Of a DNA stretch of 53,806 nt, positions 18,552 through 26,162 are shown piece after piece. Source of the DNA: Alphaproteobacteria bacterium (GTDB taxonomy: Bacteria > Pseudomonadota > Alphaproteobacteria > Rickettsiales > SXRF01); assembly GCA_025362975.1 (NCBI GenBank), contig JANYES010000017.1, positions 1 to 53,806 of the forward strand. The letters are read 5' to 3'. The notes beneath the pieces are model-generated. The model ran no database searches. It saw nothing but the letters and a program-made list of their open reading frames with translations, and had not been told where the DNA came from. How positions within the stretch are numbered: position 1 is the first letter of the stretch; every line of letters begins with the position of its first letter. Position numbers and translations under genes: made by a program.

Positions 18552-19538
18552 ATGGCTACGACCGACGAACTGATTCCAGTTAATACCACCCCAACCGGCG
18601 GAAGGGTCGATGTCACCTCCAGCACGCTCAAATTCGCCCTGAAAAATCCCGACAGCGAAGCCGCTAAGATATTGGGTGTTCTAGATCATTCCCTGACCGA
18701 CCAACAGATCGACGAGCTTGACGCCCGCGTCCGTGCCGCCTCCGGTAAAAACCCCGACGGCTTCATGACGCGCATGTGGGACTATATAGTAACTGGCTTC
18801 CAGTCATTAACGAGTACCTTTACCGGAAACGGCAAATCCGGCAGTTTCAGCGAGATTAAGGCCAGCCGCGCCGCCCTGCGCGACGGCGCCAAGGTATACG
18901 AAGACCTGACCCGCCCTAATATTAACGGCGTCGCCGCCTTCGCCAGCCTCGCCGAACGCATTAGCGGCGTCACGCCCGACGGTGCCGGCGGTTACAAGGC
19001 TGTCGTCGATGCGCAAGGCAATGCCAAGGGCATCTTCCGCGTCGAGCTGGACAAAAAGATCAATCCCCAGAGCGCGTCCAACTCCGCCCTCGAAGACCGC
19101 GGCCTCCAGCCCACCAAAGCCCAGCGCGACCGCAGCGAAGTGCTTTACGCCGCCGAAGTCTCTGCCATGTATCAAGATGCCGAACTCCGCACCCTCGCTT
19201 TAAAATACCGCCCCCAGCCCGGCGGTAAAAACACCGAAGCCGAGGATTTCGTAAACGACCCGAAAGTCAGTAAACGCATCGAAACCATCGTCGACCGCAT
19301 CATTTCCGACCCCACCCTGCGCAGCTCCGGCAACTTCAACTACGACGGCCCGCACATCCGCGAACAACTCATCGGCCGTATCAAATGGCGCATCGCCAAA
19401 GAACATCACGAGCGCAGCAAGGGCATCACGTCCGAAGTAGCGCCCGCCTCGCTCGAAACCTCCGTCACCGGCACCATGCCGTCTCCCACTTTCCGTGAAC
19501 CGGTCAAGCCCGAAACCGCCGCTCGCACCGCGCCTTAA
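18552..19538 (+). CDS. Unknown cargo protein (328 aa), plus strand
   Basis: Soluble, mostly helical protein. The N-terminus is Thr/Pro-rich (VNTTPTGGRVDVTSS) and is followed by an acidic helix (LTDQQIDELDARVRAASG). The C-terminus is Pro-rich. No signal peptide, membrane segment or known motif is seen. Codons are strongly C-ending, like the neighbouring plus-strand cargo. Upstream AAAAAGAAAAA gives only a weak ribosome site. It faces the structural genes and lies in the gp10-gp12 island. Function unknown. Confidence 0.55.
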   Translation: MATTDELIPVNTTPTGGRVDVTSSTLKFALKNPDSEAAKILGVLDHSLTDQQIDELDARVRAASGKNPDGFMTRMWDYIVTGFQSLTSTFTGNGKSGSFSEIKASRAALRDGAKVYEDLTRPNINGVAAFASLAERISGVTPDGAGGYKAVVDAQGNAKGIFRVELDKKINPQSASNSALEDRGLQPTKAQRDRSEVLYAAEVSAMYQDAELRTLALKYRPQPGGKNTEAEDFVNDPKVSKRIETIVDRIISDPTLRSSGNFNYDGPHIREQLIGRIKWRIAKEHHERSKGITSEVAPASLETSVTGTMPSPTFREPVKPETAARTAP

Positions 19539-19554
19539 ATCATAAATTCCCAAA

Positions 19555-19902
19555 TTATAAATTTCTTTTCATCGCTTTCGACAGGCTCGAAGCAAATTCC
19601 GACAACAACTGGCTCTGGCTAAGCTTATAACCGTTGCCAGATTGCGTCACCCCCGTCAGCTTCCCCACCAGCTGGTTATAAATGCTGGTATCGTCCGCCG
19701 CCCTAGGCGTCGCCAAACTCATCGTCTTAGAATGCCCGCTGATCTTACTCAACGAAGCGTCACTGGCATGCAGCTCCGCACCAATCGTGTTACTTAAATG
19801 CTTCAACGTCACGTCCATACTCTGGATCGTGCTTTTAAGAAATTTCAAGTTATGGGCGTGCGTAGCCGCCAATGTGTTTTTCTGCACAAAAATACCTTTC
19901 AT
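19555..19902 (-). CDS. Unknown 115-aa helical protein in the tape-measure position
   Basis: Small, helix-rich protein with a heptad-like N-terminal half (NLKFLKSTIQSMDVTLKHLS) and a C-terminal helix (LLSEFASSLSKAMKRNL). It is the first leftward gene after gp10, where RcGTA has gp11, the roughly 220-aa tape measure. It is much shorter and lacks the Gly-rich hydrophobic end of gp11, so any tape-measure role, or a remnant of one, is speculation. No clear ribosome site precedes the ATG. Confidence 0.4.
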   Translation of the reverse strand: MKGIFVQKNTLAATHAHNLKFLKSTIQSMDVTLKHLSNTIGAELHASDASLSKISGHSKTMSLATPRAADDTSIYNQLVGKLTGVTQSGNGYKLSQSQLLSEFASSLSKAMKRNL

Positions 19903-19956
19903 CCTTCGTGTAAAATGCTAATATTTCAGTATTAAAGACTATCAGGGATTGCCTAC

Positions 19957-20409
19957 ATGCCGTTTAAAGTCCATCTGCTCATCATCGCGTGCATTATCAT
20001 CGCTGTGCTCCTGTCGTGGCAGTTCATGCCCAAAACCCCCGCGCATACCGCCGAAACGAGAAACGCAAAAATCCTGACCATCTCCATAACCCATGCGAGC
20101 TGGGGCCTCAATTGCCCTTCCGTCGCCATCAACAGCGACGCCTCCCGGCATGACGCTTTCATGAACAAGCCCGTCACCAACACCAAGCTGCACGAAGACA
20201 ACGTCCTAGGCCCCGTCGGCATCCTCTGCAACGGCACCACCAAATGCGACGTCACCCCCGACGAAACCACCCTCGGCACCGACCCCGCCCCGGAATGCAC
20301 CAGCAAAAGCCTCGAAATCGAATACCGCTGTTTCTCCTACGACCGTCCGTGGAACGTGAAAACCACCACCGCCGCGGTCTCTCTGCACTGCGATCAAACG
20401 CCCAAATAA
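19957..20409 (+). CDS. Membrane-anchored periplasmic protein with a SUEL/galactose-binding-lectin-like domain
   Basis: 150 aa. Residues 5-23 form an uncleaved signal anchor (LLIIACIIIAVLLSWQF). The rest is periplasmic with six cysteines. The pattern ASWGLNC ... LCNGTTKCDVTPDETTLG ... ECTSKSLEIEYRC follows the cysteine frame of SUEL-type (rhamnose/galactose-binding) lectin domains, which carry C-x-G-x-x-x-C and a final Y-x-C. Related bacterial domains occur in surface proteins. The gene is 23 bases upstream of the next plus-strand gene and both lie in the gp10-gp12 island. A carbohydrate-binding role in the envelope is inferred. Confidence 0.55.
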   Translation: MPFKVHLLIIACIIIAVLLSWQFMPKTPAHTAETRNAKILTISITHASWGLNCPSVAINSDASRHDAFMNKPVTNTKLHEDNVLGPVGILCNGTTKCDVTPDETTLGTDPAPECTSKSLEIEYRCFSYDRPWNVKTTTAAVSLHCDQTPK

Positions 20410-20432
20410 CAACCAAGGAAATGGCTGCCTGA

Positions 20433-21371
20433 ATGGATAGAAACAACATTCTCATAGGCACATTGCTGGCATCCATCATCATTGTCTGCGCCCTGTGGCA
20501 TTTCCGCGAAAACAAAAAGCTCGAACTCGACCTCCAGAAAAAAACTGACCCCACCACCGCCAAGTGGCTGGTCCGCTTCGCATGGTCGCGCACCCTGCAA
20601 TTGCTGGGCGCGCTCGGCGTCTGCCTCATCATTTTCATCAGCTATGACAAACAGCTCACTGATAGCCGCGACAACCTCGACACCCTGACTGAAATCGTCG
20701 AAAAGAAAGACCGCCTCGAAAAAGCTTACGCAGCCCAGAAAAAAGTGCCGATCCAGCAACAGGCAAGGTCGCCGCAAGCACCCGCCGCCCGCCCTGTCCA
20801 ACAAGCCCAGCGCCCGGTCGCGCCAGTACAGCAGCAACCGCAACAACCAGCCAGCATCGCCCCCGCCGCCACCACGCCGCCGCTAACCTCCATCGCCCCC
20901 GCGCAAATCGCCGCCACCGAAGGCACCGCCCAGCAAGACCCCAACGCCGACCCGATGCAGCTGCCCGAAGAGCCCGCGCAAGCGCAAGTCCCCGCCGTCA
21001 ACAGCAACAGCGCCACCATCGAAGCCCTCTACAACCCTGAAAAGTCCCAAACTGACAGCCAGTCCGCAATGGACGACATCAAAAAGCGTTACGAAGACAT
21101 TCTCGTCATCCACTACTTCCTGAAGAAGTGCAACAAAATCCAGCCCGCCGATTTCCCCACCATCACTAATGCGCTCACGCAGGAAATGGCCGCCGTCAAC
21201 GCTCCCGCCCGGCTTCAGAACGACATCCTCAGCTCATCCCAAAGCTCCTACAATGAAATCTACGCCAACAGCCCCTGCACCGGCAATGGCATCGGCAATC
21301 TCACCACCCAGTACGACAATTACATCACCGTGCTGAACACCAACTTCGCCCAAGCCACCGCCGCTCAATAA
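20433..21371 (+). CDS. Two-TM protein with Pro/Gln-rich linker and C-terminal periplasmic or cytosolic domain (312 aa)
   Basis: Transmembrane segments at about 5-23 (ILIGTLLASIIIVCALWHF) and 52-70 (LQLLGALGVCLIIFIS). A short coiled coil and a long linker of Gln/Pro/Ala (about 100-195) follow, then a helical C-terminal domain of about 110 residues with two cysteines (FLKKCNKIQ, NSPCTGNG). An AAGGA site precedes the start. It follows the SUEL-like gene closely and is probably co-transcribed. Its stop overlaps the gp10 stop by 7 bases on the other strand. Family not recognised. The layout resembles envelope-spanning accessory proteins. Confidence 0.6.
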   Translation: MDRNNILIGTLLASIIIVCALWHFRENKKLELDLQKKTDPTTAKWLVRFAWSRTLQLLGALGVCLIIFISYDKQLTDSRDNLDTLTEIVEKKDRLEKAYAAQKKVPIQQQARSPQAPAARPVQQAQRPVAPVQQQPQQPASIAPAATTPPLTSIAPAQIAATEGTAQQDPNADPMQLPEEPAQAQVPAVNSNSATIEALYNPEKSQTDSQSAMDDIKKRYEDILVIHYFLKKCNKIQPADFPTITNALTQEMAAVNAPARLQNDILSSSQSSYNEIYANSPCTGNGIGNLTTQYDNYITVLNTNFAQATAAQ

Positions 21372-21682
21372 GTCTCAATCATCACCGCCAGCTCATCCTT
21401 GCTGAGCGCCGCTTTCGACCCTCTAAAAAATTCCACGAACATTTCCGTCACCACCTGCGTCACCGTCACCGCCCCCATCTCAATCACCGCGCGTTTCAAA
21501 TCCAGCCCCGGCTCCACGCAAGCCTGCACAACCGCCAGCAATTCCCGCATCGAAATCATTCCCTCCGCCAGCTTCTGCGCCAGCGCCAGCATGCTGGTCG
21601 CAAGCTCCTCTTCAATCCCGCACGCCGCGTCAAAATCCAGCAAAAGCCGATGCGCCTTCCCATCAATCACCAACTGCGCCAT
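21365..21682 (-). CDS. GTA gp10-like tail assembly chaperone
   Basis: 105 aa from ATG 21682 (MAQLVIDGKAHRLLLDFDA). It starts 7 bases after the tail tube stop. Length and motifs (DFDAACGIEEEL, SMRELLAVVQACVEPGLD) match the GTA gp10 family, which lies between tail tube and tape measure and probably chaperones the latter. The second small chaperone gene (gp10.1) of RcGTA is not seen here. Downstream the structural order breaks off into the cargo island. Confidence 0.85.
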   Translation of the reverse strand: MAQLVIDGKAHRLLLDFDAACGIEEELATSMLALAQKLAEGMISMRELLAVVQACVEPGLDLKRAVIEMGAVTVTQVVTEMFVEFFRGSKAALSKDELAVMIETY

Positions 21683-21689
21683 ACCATCC

Positions 21690-22106
21690 TCACATTGTGC
21701 TGAATGTAACATTGCCCGCGCTTTCCAGCGCCAGCGAAAACACTTCCTCGCCGTCATGCGCGCCCGATCGCTGATACGCCGTAATCAAAAACGCCCCCGT
21801 CACAAAATTGCCGTTGCCAAACACAAACCGGTAATTATTCACACTCCCCGCAAATGCATGCGCCCGCACCATCTCCTCCGACGCTGAATCCGTAAAAACC
21901 CCGCTCCCGCTCAGCTGCAACGACAACATCCCCGCATTCGAAACCAGCTGCTGCCATGCCCCGGATTGAACATTCGACGTCACCATCGCCCTGTGATTCA
22001 CCATCAAATCCGAAGTGCGCAAACCGCCCACCGTCGTAAACACCTCCGGGCTCGCGCCATCCCCCGCCTTAATCAGCACCAACGCGCCACTTTTAGCCGT
22101 CATCAT
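21690..22106 (-). CDS. Major tail tube protein (TP901-1 type, GTA gp9)
   Basis: 138 aa. MTAKSGALVLIKAGDG, VGGLRTSDLMVNHRAMVTSN, SGSGVFTDSASEE and ESAGNVTFS are the recurring blocks of TP901-1-like GTA tail proteins. The protein forms hexameric rings of a flexible siphovirus-type tail tube. AAGGAG lies upstream of the ATG at 22106/22103. It is 12 bases after the gp8 stop, so the gp6-gp10 block is compact and intact. Confidence 0.92.
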   Translation of the reverse strand: MMTAKSGALVLIKAGDGASPEVFTTVGGLRTSDLMVNHRAMVTSNVQSGAWQQLVSNAGMLSLQLSGSGVFTDSASEEMVRAHAFAGSVNNYRFVFGNGNFVTGAFLITAYQRSGAHDGEEVFSLALESAGNVTFSTM

Positions 22107-22118
22107 CCAACTCCTTTG

Positions 22119-22523
22119 TTAAGCGCTCTGCAAAAGCGCTCTGAATTCCATCACCCCGTGATAGGTGAACCCGTCGTTTTCCAGCATAATCTCACTCGAA
22201 ACAAACCGCAGCGACACCAGCACCTGTCCCGTAACCGTAAGCCCCGCCTGATGCAGCAGCATGTACACGCGCTCCATAATCGTCGCCGCTTCCTTGCGCC
22301 CGCCGTTTCGGCTCCACGCATGCACCGCAAATACCTGCTCCGTCCCCGTCGTCGTCTTCGTCGACCAGTCGCTGATCTTCGATTCCCCGATGGTAATATA
22401 CGGAAAAGCGCTCCCCTGCGGCGGCCTGTCGTACACCGCGTTCACCAGCGTCAACAGCTGCGAATCCGCACTCAACTGCTGATAAACCGCATGCTGTAAC
22501 GAGTAATGACTAAAATTAGCCAT
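22119..22523 (-). CDS. DUF3168 tail terminator (GTA gp8)
   Basis: 134 aa. LQHAVYQQLSADSQLLTLV, VYDRPPQGSAFPYITIGES and a central HAWSRNGGRKEA are characteristic of DUF3168. The RcGTA counterpart joins tail tube to head-closure ring and ends tail growth. AAAGGAAT lies upstream. Next gene 12 bases downstream. Confidence 0.92.
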   Translation of the reverse strand: MANFSHYSLQHAVYQQLSADSQLLTLVNAVYDRPPQGSAFPYITIGESKISDWSTKTTTGTEQVFAVHAWSRNGGRKEAATIMERVYMLLHQAGLTVTGQVLVSLRFVSSEIMLENDGFTYHGVMEFRALLQSA

Positions 22524-22546
22524 GATCGCATTCCTTTCTGATTGGA

Positions 22547-22906
22547 TTAAATAGCCGCGCCCTGATGCACCAGCAGTTGCAACGTTTCGTTGCGCTCCTC
22601 GACATTGGCCACATACACGATGTTGAAAATACTATTCTCATACACAAGCCGCATGCTCGGCGTAATATCGTCCCGGTAACGTAACAATATCCGGTGGCTC
22701 AGCTCATGCTGTATCTGCCCGCCGAGCACGATCTCGCGCCCCGCGCTCTTGTCCAGCTTCGCCCCGCTGCTGATCACCGGCATAATCTCCGCCCACAAAT
22801 CCGCAACATCCGCCCAGCTTTTCGCATACCCCCCCGCCCCATCCGGCGTCTCCACTTCCTGCTGCAAAGTAATCCGATGCCGCAGCCGCGAACACATGCG
22901 CTTCAT
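22547..22906 (-). CDS. Head-tail adaptor / head closure protein (GTA gp7)
   Basis: 119 aa. The opening LRHRITLQQEVETPDGAGGY followed by SWADVADLWAEIMPV is the standard motif of SPP1 gp16-like closure proteins (phage_H_T_join). It seals the portal-connector channel and docks the tail terminator. It lies 8 bases downstream of gp6 and 23 bases upstream of gp8. Confidence 0.93.
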   Translation of the reverse strand: MKRMCSRLRHRITLQQEVETPDGAGGYAKSWADVADLWAEIMPVISSGAKLDKSAGREIVLGGQIQHELSHRILLRYRDDITPSMRLVYENSIFNIVYVANVEERNETLQLLVHQGAAI

Positions 22907-22914
22907 AACCGCAC

Positions 22915-23511
22915 CTAGCGATACGGCTGATACAGCCCCGCCACCTGCGGCGGCATGTGCGACATATCTGAATCCCCGCGCGCATCATACATCGCCGCGA
23001 TATGCGCCAGCAGCCCTTGCTTGATCGGCTTAGGCACCGCCGTAGCGCCGCCATATCCCGTGTTATACGTAATATCGATCTGGAATCCCACCAGCGGCCC
23101 GTTCAGCATCAGCGCATTCTTCGCCGCGTTCAGCCAATAGGTAGACGGATCCACCGTCACCGTCGAACCGTCCTGGTTCACAATCACCACGCTTCCAATC
23201 GCCGTCACCGGCCCCATCGGCAGCCGCGTGCGCGACGAAATGGCATAATCGAACGCAACCTGCCAGCTCTGCGAAATCAGCGACCGGCTGAGCCACTGCT
23301 CAGCCATCATGCGCGCCGCCGTAATCATGTCGGTAATCAGCGCATCCTCCGCCGTCGAATCGACACGCAGGTAAAGCTTCGCTTCCGCAAGCGTCACCGG
23401 TTCCGTCGCCGGCGCGGTTACGCGTGAAAGCAATCGCGCCCGCGTCAGGCTCAGCGGATTGCGCATTAAAAGTGAATCGGCCGTAAAGCCGGGATCGTAA
23501 GGGATACTCAT
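22915..23511 (-). CDS. Head-tail connector (phiE125 gp8 family, GTA gp6)
   Basis: 198 aa. The core runs from VTLAEAKLYLRVDSTAEDAL to QPYR, with LPMGPVTAIGSVVIVNQDG and the YNTGYG...VPKPIKQGLLAHIA block conserved in this family. It forms the dodecameric ring under the portal. The start overlaps the upstream small gene by ATGA. The N-terminal 20 residues are variable. Confidence 0.93.
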   Translation of the reverse strand: MSIPYDPGFTADSLLMRNPLSLTRARLLSRVTAPATEPVTLAEAKLYLRVDSTAEDALITDMITAARMMAEQWLSRSLISQSWQVAFDYAISSRTRLPMGPVTAIGSVVIVNQDGSTVTVDPSTYWLNAAKNALMLNGPLVGFQIDITYNTGYGGATAVPKPIKQGLLAHIAAMYDARGDSDMSHMPPQVAGLYQPYR

Positions 23512-23678
23512 GGAATGACTCCTTCGGGTGGTAATGGCTGTGTTTCGGTTGCCCAGTCGGCTTGGATAAAAGCTCTGGCCAGCGTGTCGGCGACGTCGTA
23601 AAGCAAGCCGGCTTCAAAAAATCGCACAGAAAATCCGTCCTCGCTGCCGCGACGGCTCTGAAGCATAAAAATCTGCAT
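23508..23678 (-). CDS. Small phage head protein upstream of the connector
   Basis: About 56 aa if started at the ATG 23678. A TTG at 23711 would give 67 aa, and neither has a clear ribosome site. The core VRFFEAGLLYDVADTLARAF follows the pattern of short head-region proteins found before the connector in many siphovirus-like clusters (V-x-F-L...G-x-x-Y...A-x-x-L-I). ATGA overlap with gp6 supports translational coupling. Role unknown. Confidence 0.6.
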   Translation of the reverse strand: MQIFMLQSRRGSEDGFSVRFFEAGLLYDVADTLARAFIQADWATETQPLPPEGVIP

Positions 23679-23887
23679 GAAAATTAATATGTTAGACTCA
23701 ATAGTTGACAACAGCCGGAACAGGTGACTTAATAATTTTTATTCAACCTTAAGTTTTAGGTTTACCGCGTTCAGCGTTGACAATTACCTGTGCTGGATTG
23801 ATCCACACAGTTTAGATATATGATTATGCGTTGTGTAAGGGAGTGCCTTACAGGCGTGCATAACAATCTTTTGCCAGGAGTTAGATC

Positions 23888-24112
23888 ATGGCAGACACCC
23901 CTCAAAAGCCGTCGGCTTCGGCAGATGATGTGGCGCTCGCAGTCGGTGTTGGAGGCGCTATCGCAGTTGCGGCAGTTGTCTTTGCACCGGTTGCGGTCCC
24001 CGTGTTCATCCTCGCCAAACTGTTCTGCTGGGGTTCGCTTGCAGTCGCGGGCAGCGGCGCTTACGGCGTCGCGCGGGCGACCGACTTGATCTCCGATAAG
24101 GATATCAAGTAG
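23888..24112 (+). CDS. Small two-segment membrane protein (74 aa)
   Basis: CAGGAG eight bases upstream fixes the start. The protein is Ala/Val-rich with hydrophobic stretches at about 16-50 (VGVGGAIAVAAVVFAPVAVP and FILAKLFCWGSLAVAGSGA), probably two helices, and a short charged tail. It stands alone on the plus strand and is followed by its own terminator, marking it as an inserted moron between head genes. No family recognised. Confidence 0.65.
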   Translation: MADTPQKPSASADDVALAVGVGGAIAVAAVVFAPVAVPVFILAKLFCWGSLAVAGSGAYGVARATDLISDKDIK

Positions 24113-24152
24113 CAACAAAAAGATATTCACTCGTGTAAACGAGGGAATATCG

Positions 24153-24191
24153 GCCCTGTTATCCCTAAACCGGATAATAGGGCTTTTTTTT
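24153..24191 (+). terminator. Terminator of the 74-aa gene
   Basis: GCCCTGTTATCC and GGATAATAGGGC pair over 12 bp with one G-T wobble and a 7-base loop, followed by eight T residues. It lies 40 bases after the stop codon. Confidence 0.93.
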
Positions 24192-24198
24192 GCTTTGT

Positions 24199-24957
24199 TT
24201 ATGAAACAGGCAGGGAAGGAAGTGCTTTGCTCAGGGAGCTCTCGTTAGCAAGTCGCTGCACATGGGTTATTTTAAAACGCTCATGGGCAATCGCGCCTAC
24301 GCCCGCCAGCCAACCCAGCGCATTAGGCAATTCCCAGATAACGCCCATCGAAGACATCTGCTTGGACTTTTTCTCGGACAAGCCGCAATTTTGAAGCATC
24401 TTGCTCGTGGAGCTGATCAGGTCATCCGTTTGACTCGCGAAAAGGGTGTTTCCAAGCAGCAAAGAGCCGTAATGCACGCCTTCATCCGCCGCCAGTATCT
24501 TGATGTCATGTTTGCTGGGCCACAAAAAGTCATGGAAAAAGTTTCCGGTTTTTGGGACTTCAGGAATGCCCAGATGTGCATTCATCGCTTTGCGCGTAGC
24601 TAATTTCGCGGCGAAGCTCAATACCCAGGCTGAGCTGAAAACGATTAAGGTTTTAGCGAGCGATTCCGCGCGTTCTTCCGGCGGTTTACTTAAATCAGGC
24701 TTACATTCTCGAAGCTTGCAGACTCTTTGCAGGCCACCCTCAATCGTATCAAGATACGGCAGAAGGATTTTTCCCACCGTCCGGCTACAGCTTTTGAGCA
24801 TACCTGGAGCGATCTGATCGGCCACCCCGACAACACCGAGCGAAACGCTCATGGAAACGGCTTCCGCAATGCCCAGGCCGAATGATTCCTTGCCAAATGC
24901 CGACCAATTGGCGTCTGGCCCAATCCCTTTTGTTGTTAAAGATCCGTTCGCAGCCAC
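24199..24957 (-). CDS. Unknown membrane-associated cargo protein (252 aa)
   Basis: GTG start at 24957 with AGGA seven bases upstream. Hydrophobic stretches at about 28-48 (LGIAEAVSMSVSLGVVGVAD), 102-118 (TLIVFSSAWVLSFAAKL) and near 212-226 (ALGWLAGVGAIAH) suggest membrane contact. Four cysteines occur in the first 125 residues. No motif is recognised. It lies between decoration protein and connector on the same strand as the structural genes, and is bordered by spacers of about 100 bases. Likely cargo. Confidence 0.55.
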   Translation of the reverse strand: MAANGSLTTKGIGPDANWSAFGKESFGLGIAEAVSMSVSLGVVGVADQIAPGMLKSCSRTVGKILLPYLDTIEGGLQRVCKLRECKPDLSKPPEERAESLAKTLIVFSSAWVLSFAAKLATRKAMNAHLGIPEVPKTGNFFHDFLWPSKHDIKILAADEGVHYGSLLLGNTLFASQTDDLISSTSKMLQNCGLSEKKSKQMSSMGVIWELPNALGWLAGVGAIAHERFKITHVQRLANESSLSKALPSLPVS

Positions 24958-25064
24958 AATTTAATCCTGAAAAAGCACTATGCCAGTGTACAGAATAGCA
25001 TATTTTTACAGCAGAAATATGACGGTTTTATGAATTCGGGTCGTTAACCTATGGGCAGCACTAA

Positions 25065-25424
25065 TTATTCGTCTTTTTTATCCTGCGATGCATTGACCGC
25101 CAAACTGGCTAAGTTGCTTGTAAGATCATGCGCTTTTTCCGGTGAACCCAGGTCCAGCATGGCTTCATGGTTAAATCCGTACTCCGTGGTCATCTTGGTT
25201 CTGGTCTCGTCGGAAGGTTCTCCTTCGCCGGATTCCAGCACGATGCCGTAGTCTTCGGGGTAGAACGTCCCTTGCTTTTGCGCTTCCATGAACGATTCAA
25301 GCTTATCGGCGCGTATCGCTATGTAAGCAAATATTTTTTTGCCTTCGGGACTTTCACCGCGCACAAGCAAAACACACACGGTTTTCTCTGCGATGATCTG
25401 TTCTGTGCGAGTCAATTTTGACAC
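25065..25424 (-). CDS. Unknown soluble protein (119 aa)
   Basis: GTG start at 25424, preceded by AGGG nine bases upstream. The first 80 residues look like a small alpha/beta fold (KTVCVLLVRGESPEGKKIFA then IAIRADKLESFMEAQKQG). The acidic tail carries DETRTKMTTEYG. No family is recognised. It lies 107 bases upstream of the 252-aa gene and could be co-transcribed with it. Confidence 0.55.
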   Translation of the reverse strand: MSKLTRTEQIIAEKTVCVLLVRGESPEGKKIFAYIAIRADKLESFMEAQKQGTFYPEDYGIVLESGEGEPSDETRTKMTTEYGFNHEAMLDLGSPEKAHDLTSNLASLAVNASQDKKDE

Positions 25425-25586
25425 TTTATTACCCTGACAATTCTAAATTTTATATTCAAAAGAGCTTAACCTAAAGTATCTTTATAGGTCAAGCAGCTTA
25501 AAAAAACATTAAAATATAGGCTGTTGGGGCGATAAATCTTAAAAAAAACAAGCATTATGTGGCTTTTTGGCATCGCAAAAAGCAAG

Positions 25587-25623
25587 GGTTTCCCGCCAGT
25601 TAAGCCATAACAGGCGGGAAACC
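25587..25623 (-). terminator. Perfect hairpin after the decoration-like gene
   Basis: GGTTTCCCGCC and GGCGGGAAACC form a perfect 11-bp stem with a 15-base loop, starting 8 bases after the stop of the 139-aa gene. On the minus strand it is followed by CTTGCTTTTT, a weak U-tract. It would end or attenuate the capsid transcript. Confidence 0.7.
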
Positions 25624-25630
25624 TGCCATT

Positions 25631-26050
25631 TTACGGCGTAACGACCGGGCGGTAAGCCGCCGTAGCGCGTTGCGCCAGCATGCCGATGGGCATGCCCGAC
25701 GTGGTGCTGCCGGTCGGCGTCGCCACCGCCTGCAGGTAGCGCTTGCTGCCGATATAGCCGATGGTATACGCCTGCCTGTCCAGCGTCGTCGCATTGACGA
25801 CGATGCTGATGATGCCAGCGTTGCAATCGGTAGTCGCCGGAGCGGTAAACGTCACCCCGTCATCGCTATGCTGCAAGCTCAGCGTCCACAAAATCGAGCC
25901 GCTCAGCACATCCGCTGAAAGCCAGAGCGCGAACACCACCGTCGCGCTATTAAACCCTTGCAGGTCGATCGCCGACGACGTTTTAGTGCTGGTAGACACC
26001 ACAGGATTGAGCACCCGTGTGACCAAAACATTATGATAAAGATCTCTCAT
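25631..26050 (-). CDS. Capsid decoration-like protein
   Basis: 139 aa. MRDLYHNVLVTRVLNPVVST then IDLQGFNSATVVFALW, LSLQHSDDGVTFT, YTIGYIGSKRYLQAV and GMPIGMLAQRA follow the layout of small proteins encoded just after HK97 capsids in alphaproteobacterial phages, thought to stabilise or decorate heads. AAAGGAAA lies upstream. A pair of hairpins separates it from the capsid gene. Not a canonical RcGTA member, so its presence suggests affinity to free phages. Function is inferred from position and family resemblance. Confidence 0.7.
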   Translation of the reverse strand: MRDLYHNVLVTRVLNPVVSTSTKTSSAIDLQGFNSATVVFALWLSADVLSGSILWTLSLQHSDDGVTFTAPATTDCNAGIISIVVNATTLDRQAYTIGYIGSKRYLQAVATPTGSTTSGMPIGMLAQRATAAYRPVVTP

Positions 26051-26080
26051 CGATAGTTTCCTTTTTATCTAATAAATTTC

Positions 26081-26160
26081 AATGGAGGCAAAAACCACGT
26101 TTTGCCTCCATTGGCTTCATCCCCAAAACGAATCGCAGCCCGAAGGCCCAGATTCGTTTT
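26081..26160 (-). promoter_or_regulatory. Two stable hairpins between capsid and decoration genes
   Basis: Hairpin 1: a perfect 13-bp stem (arms 26081-26093 and 26100-26112, AATGGAGGCAAAA and its complement) with a 6-base loop. Hairpin 2: a 10-bp stem (arms 26125-26134 and 26151-26160, AAAACGAATC) whose loop contains GCC-TTCG-GGC, a UUCG-type tetraloop on the minus strand. They may protect or attenuate the abundant capsid mRNA. Confidence 0.6.
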
Positions 26161-26162
26161 GA

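Noticed and set aside
23704-23820. Sigma-70 promoter for the 74-aa gene from TTGACA at 23705 or 23777
   Set aside because: No -10 hexamer at 16-18 bases from either TTGACA; the best AT boxes are 19 and about 28 bases away.
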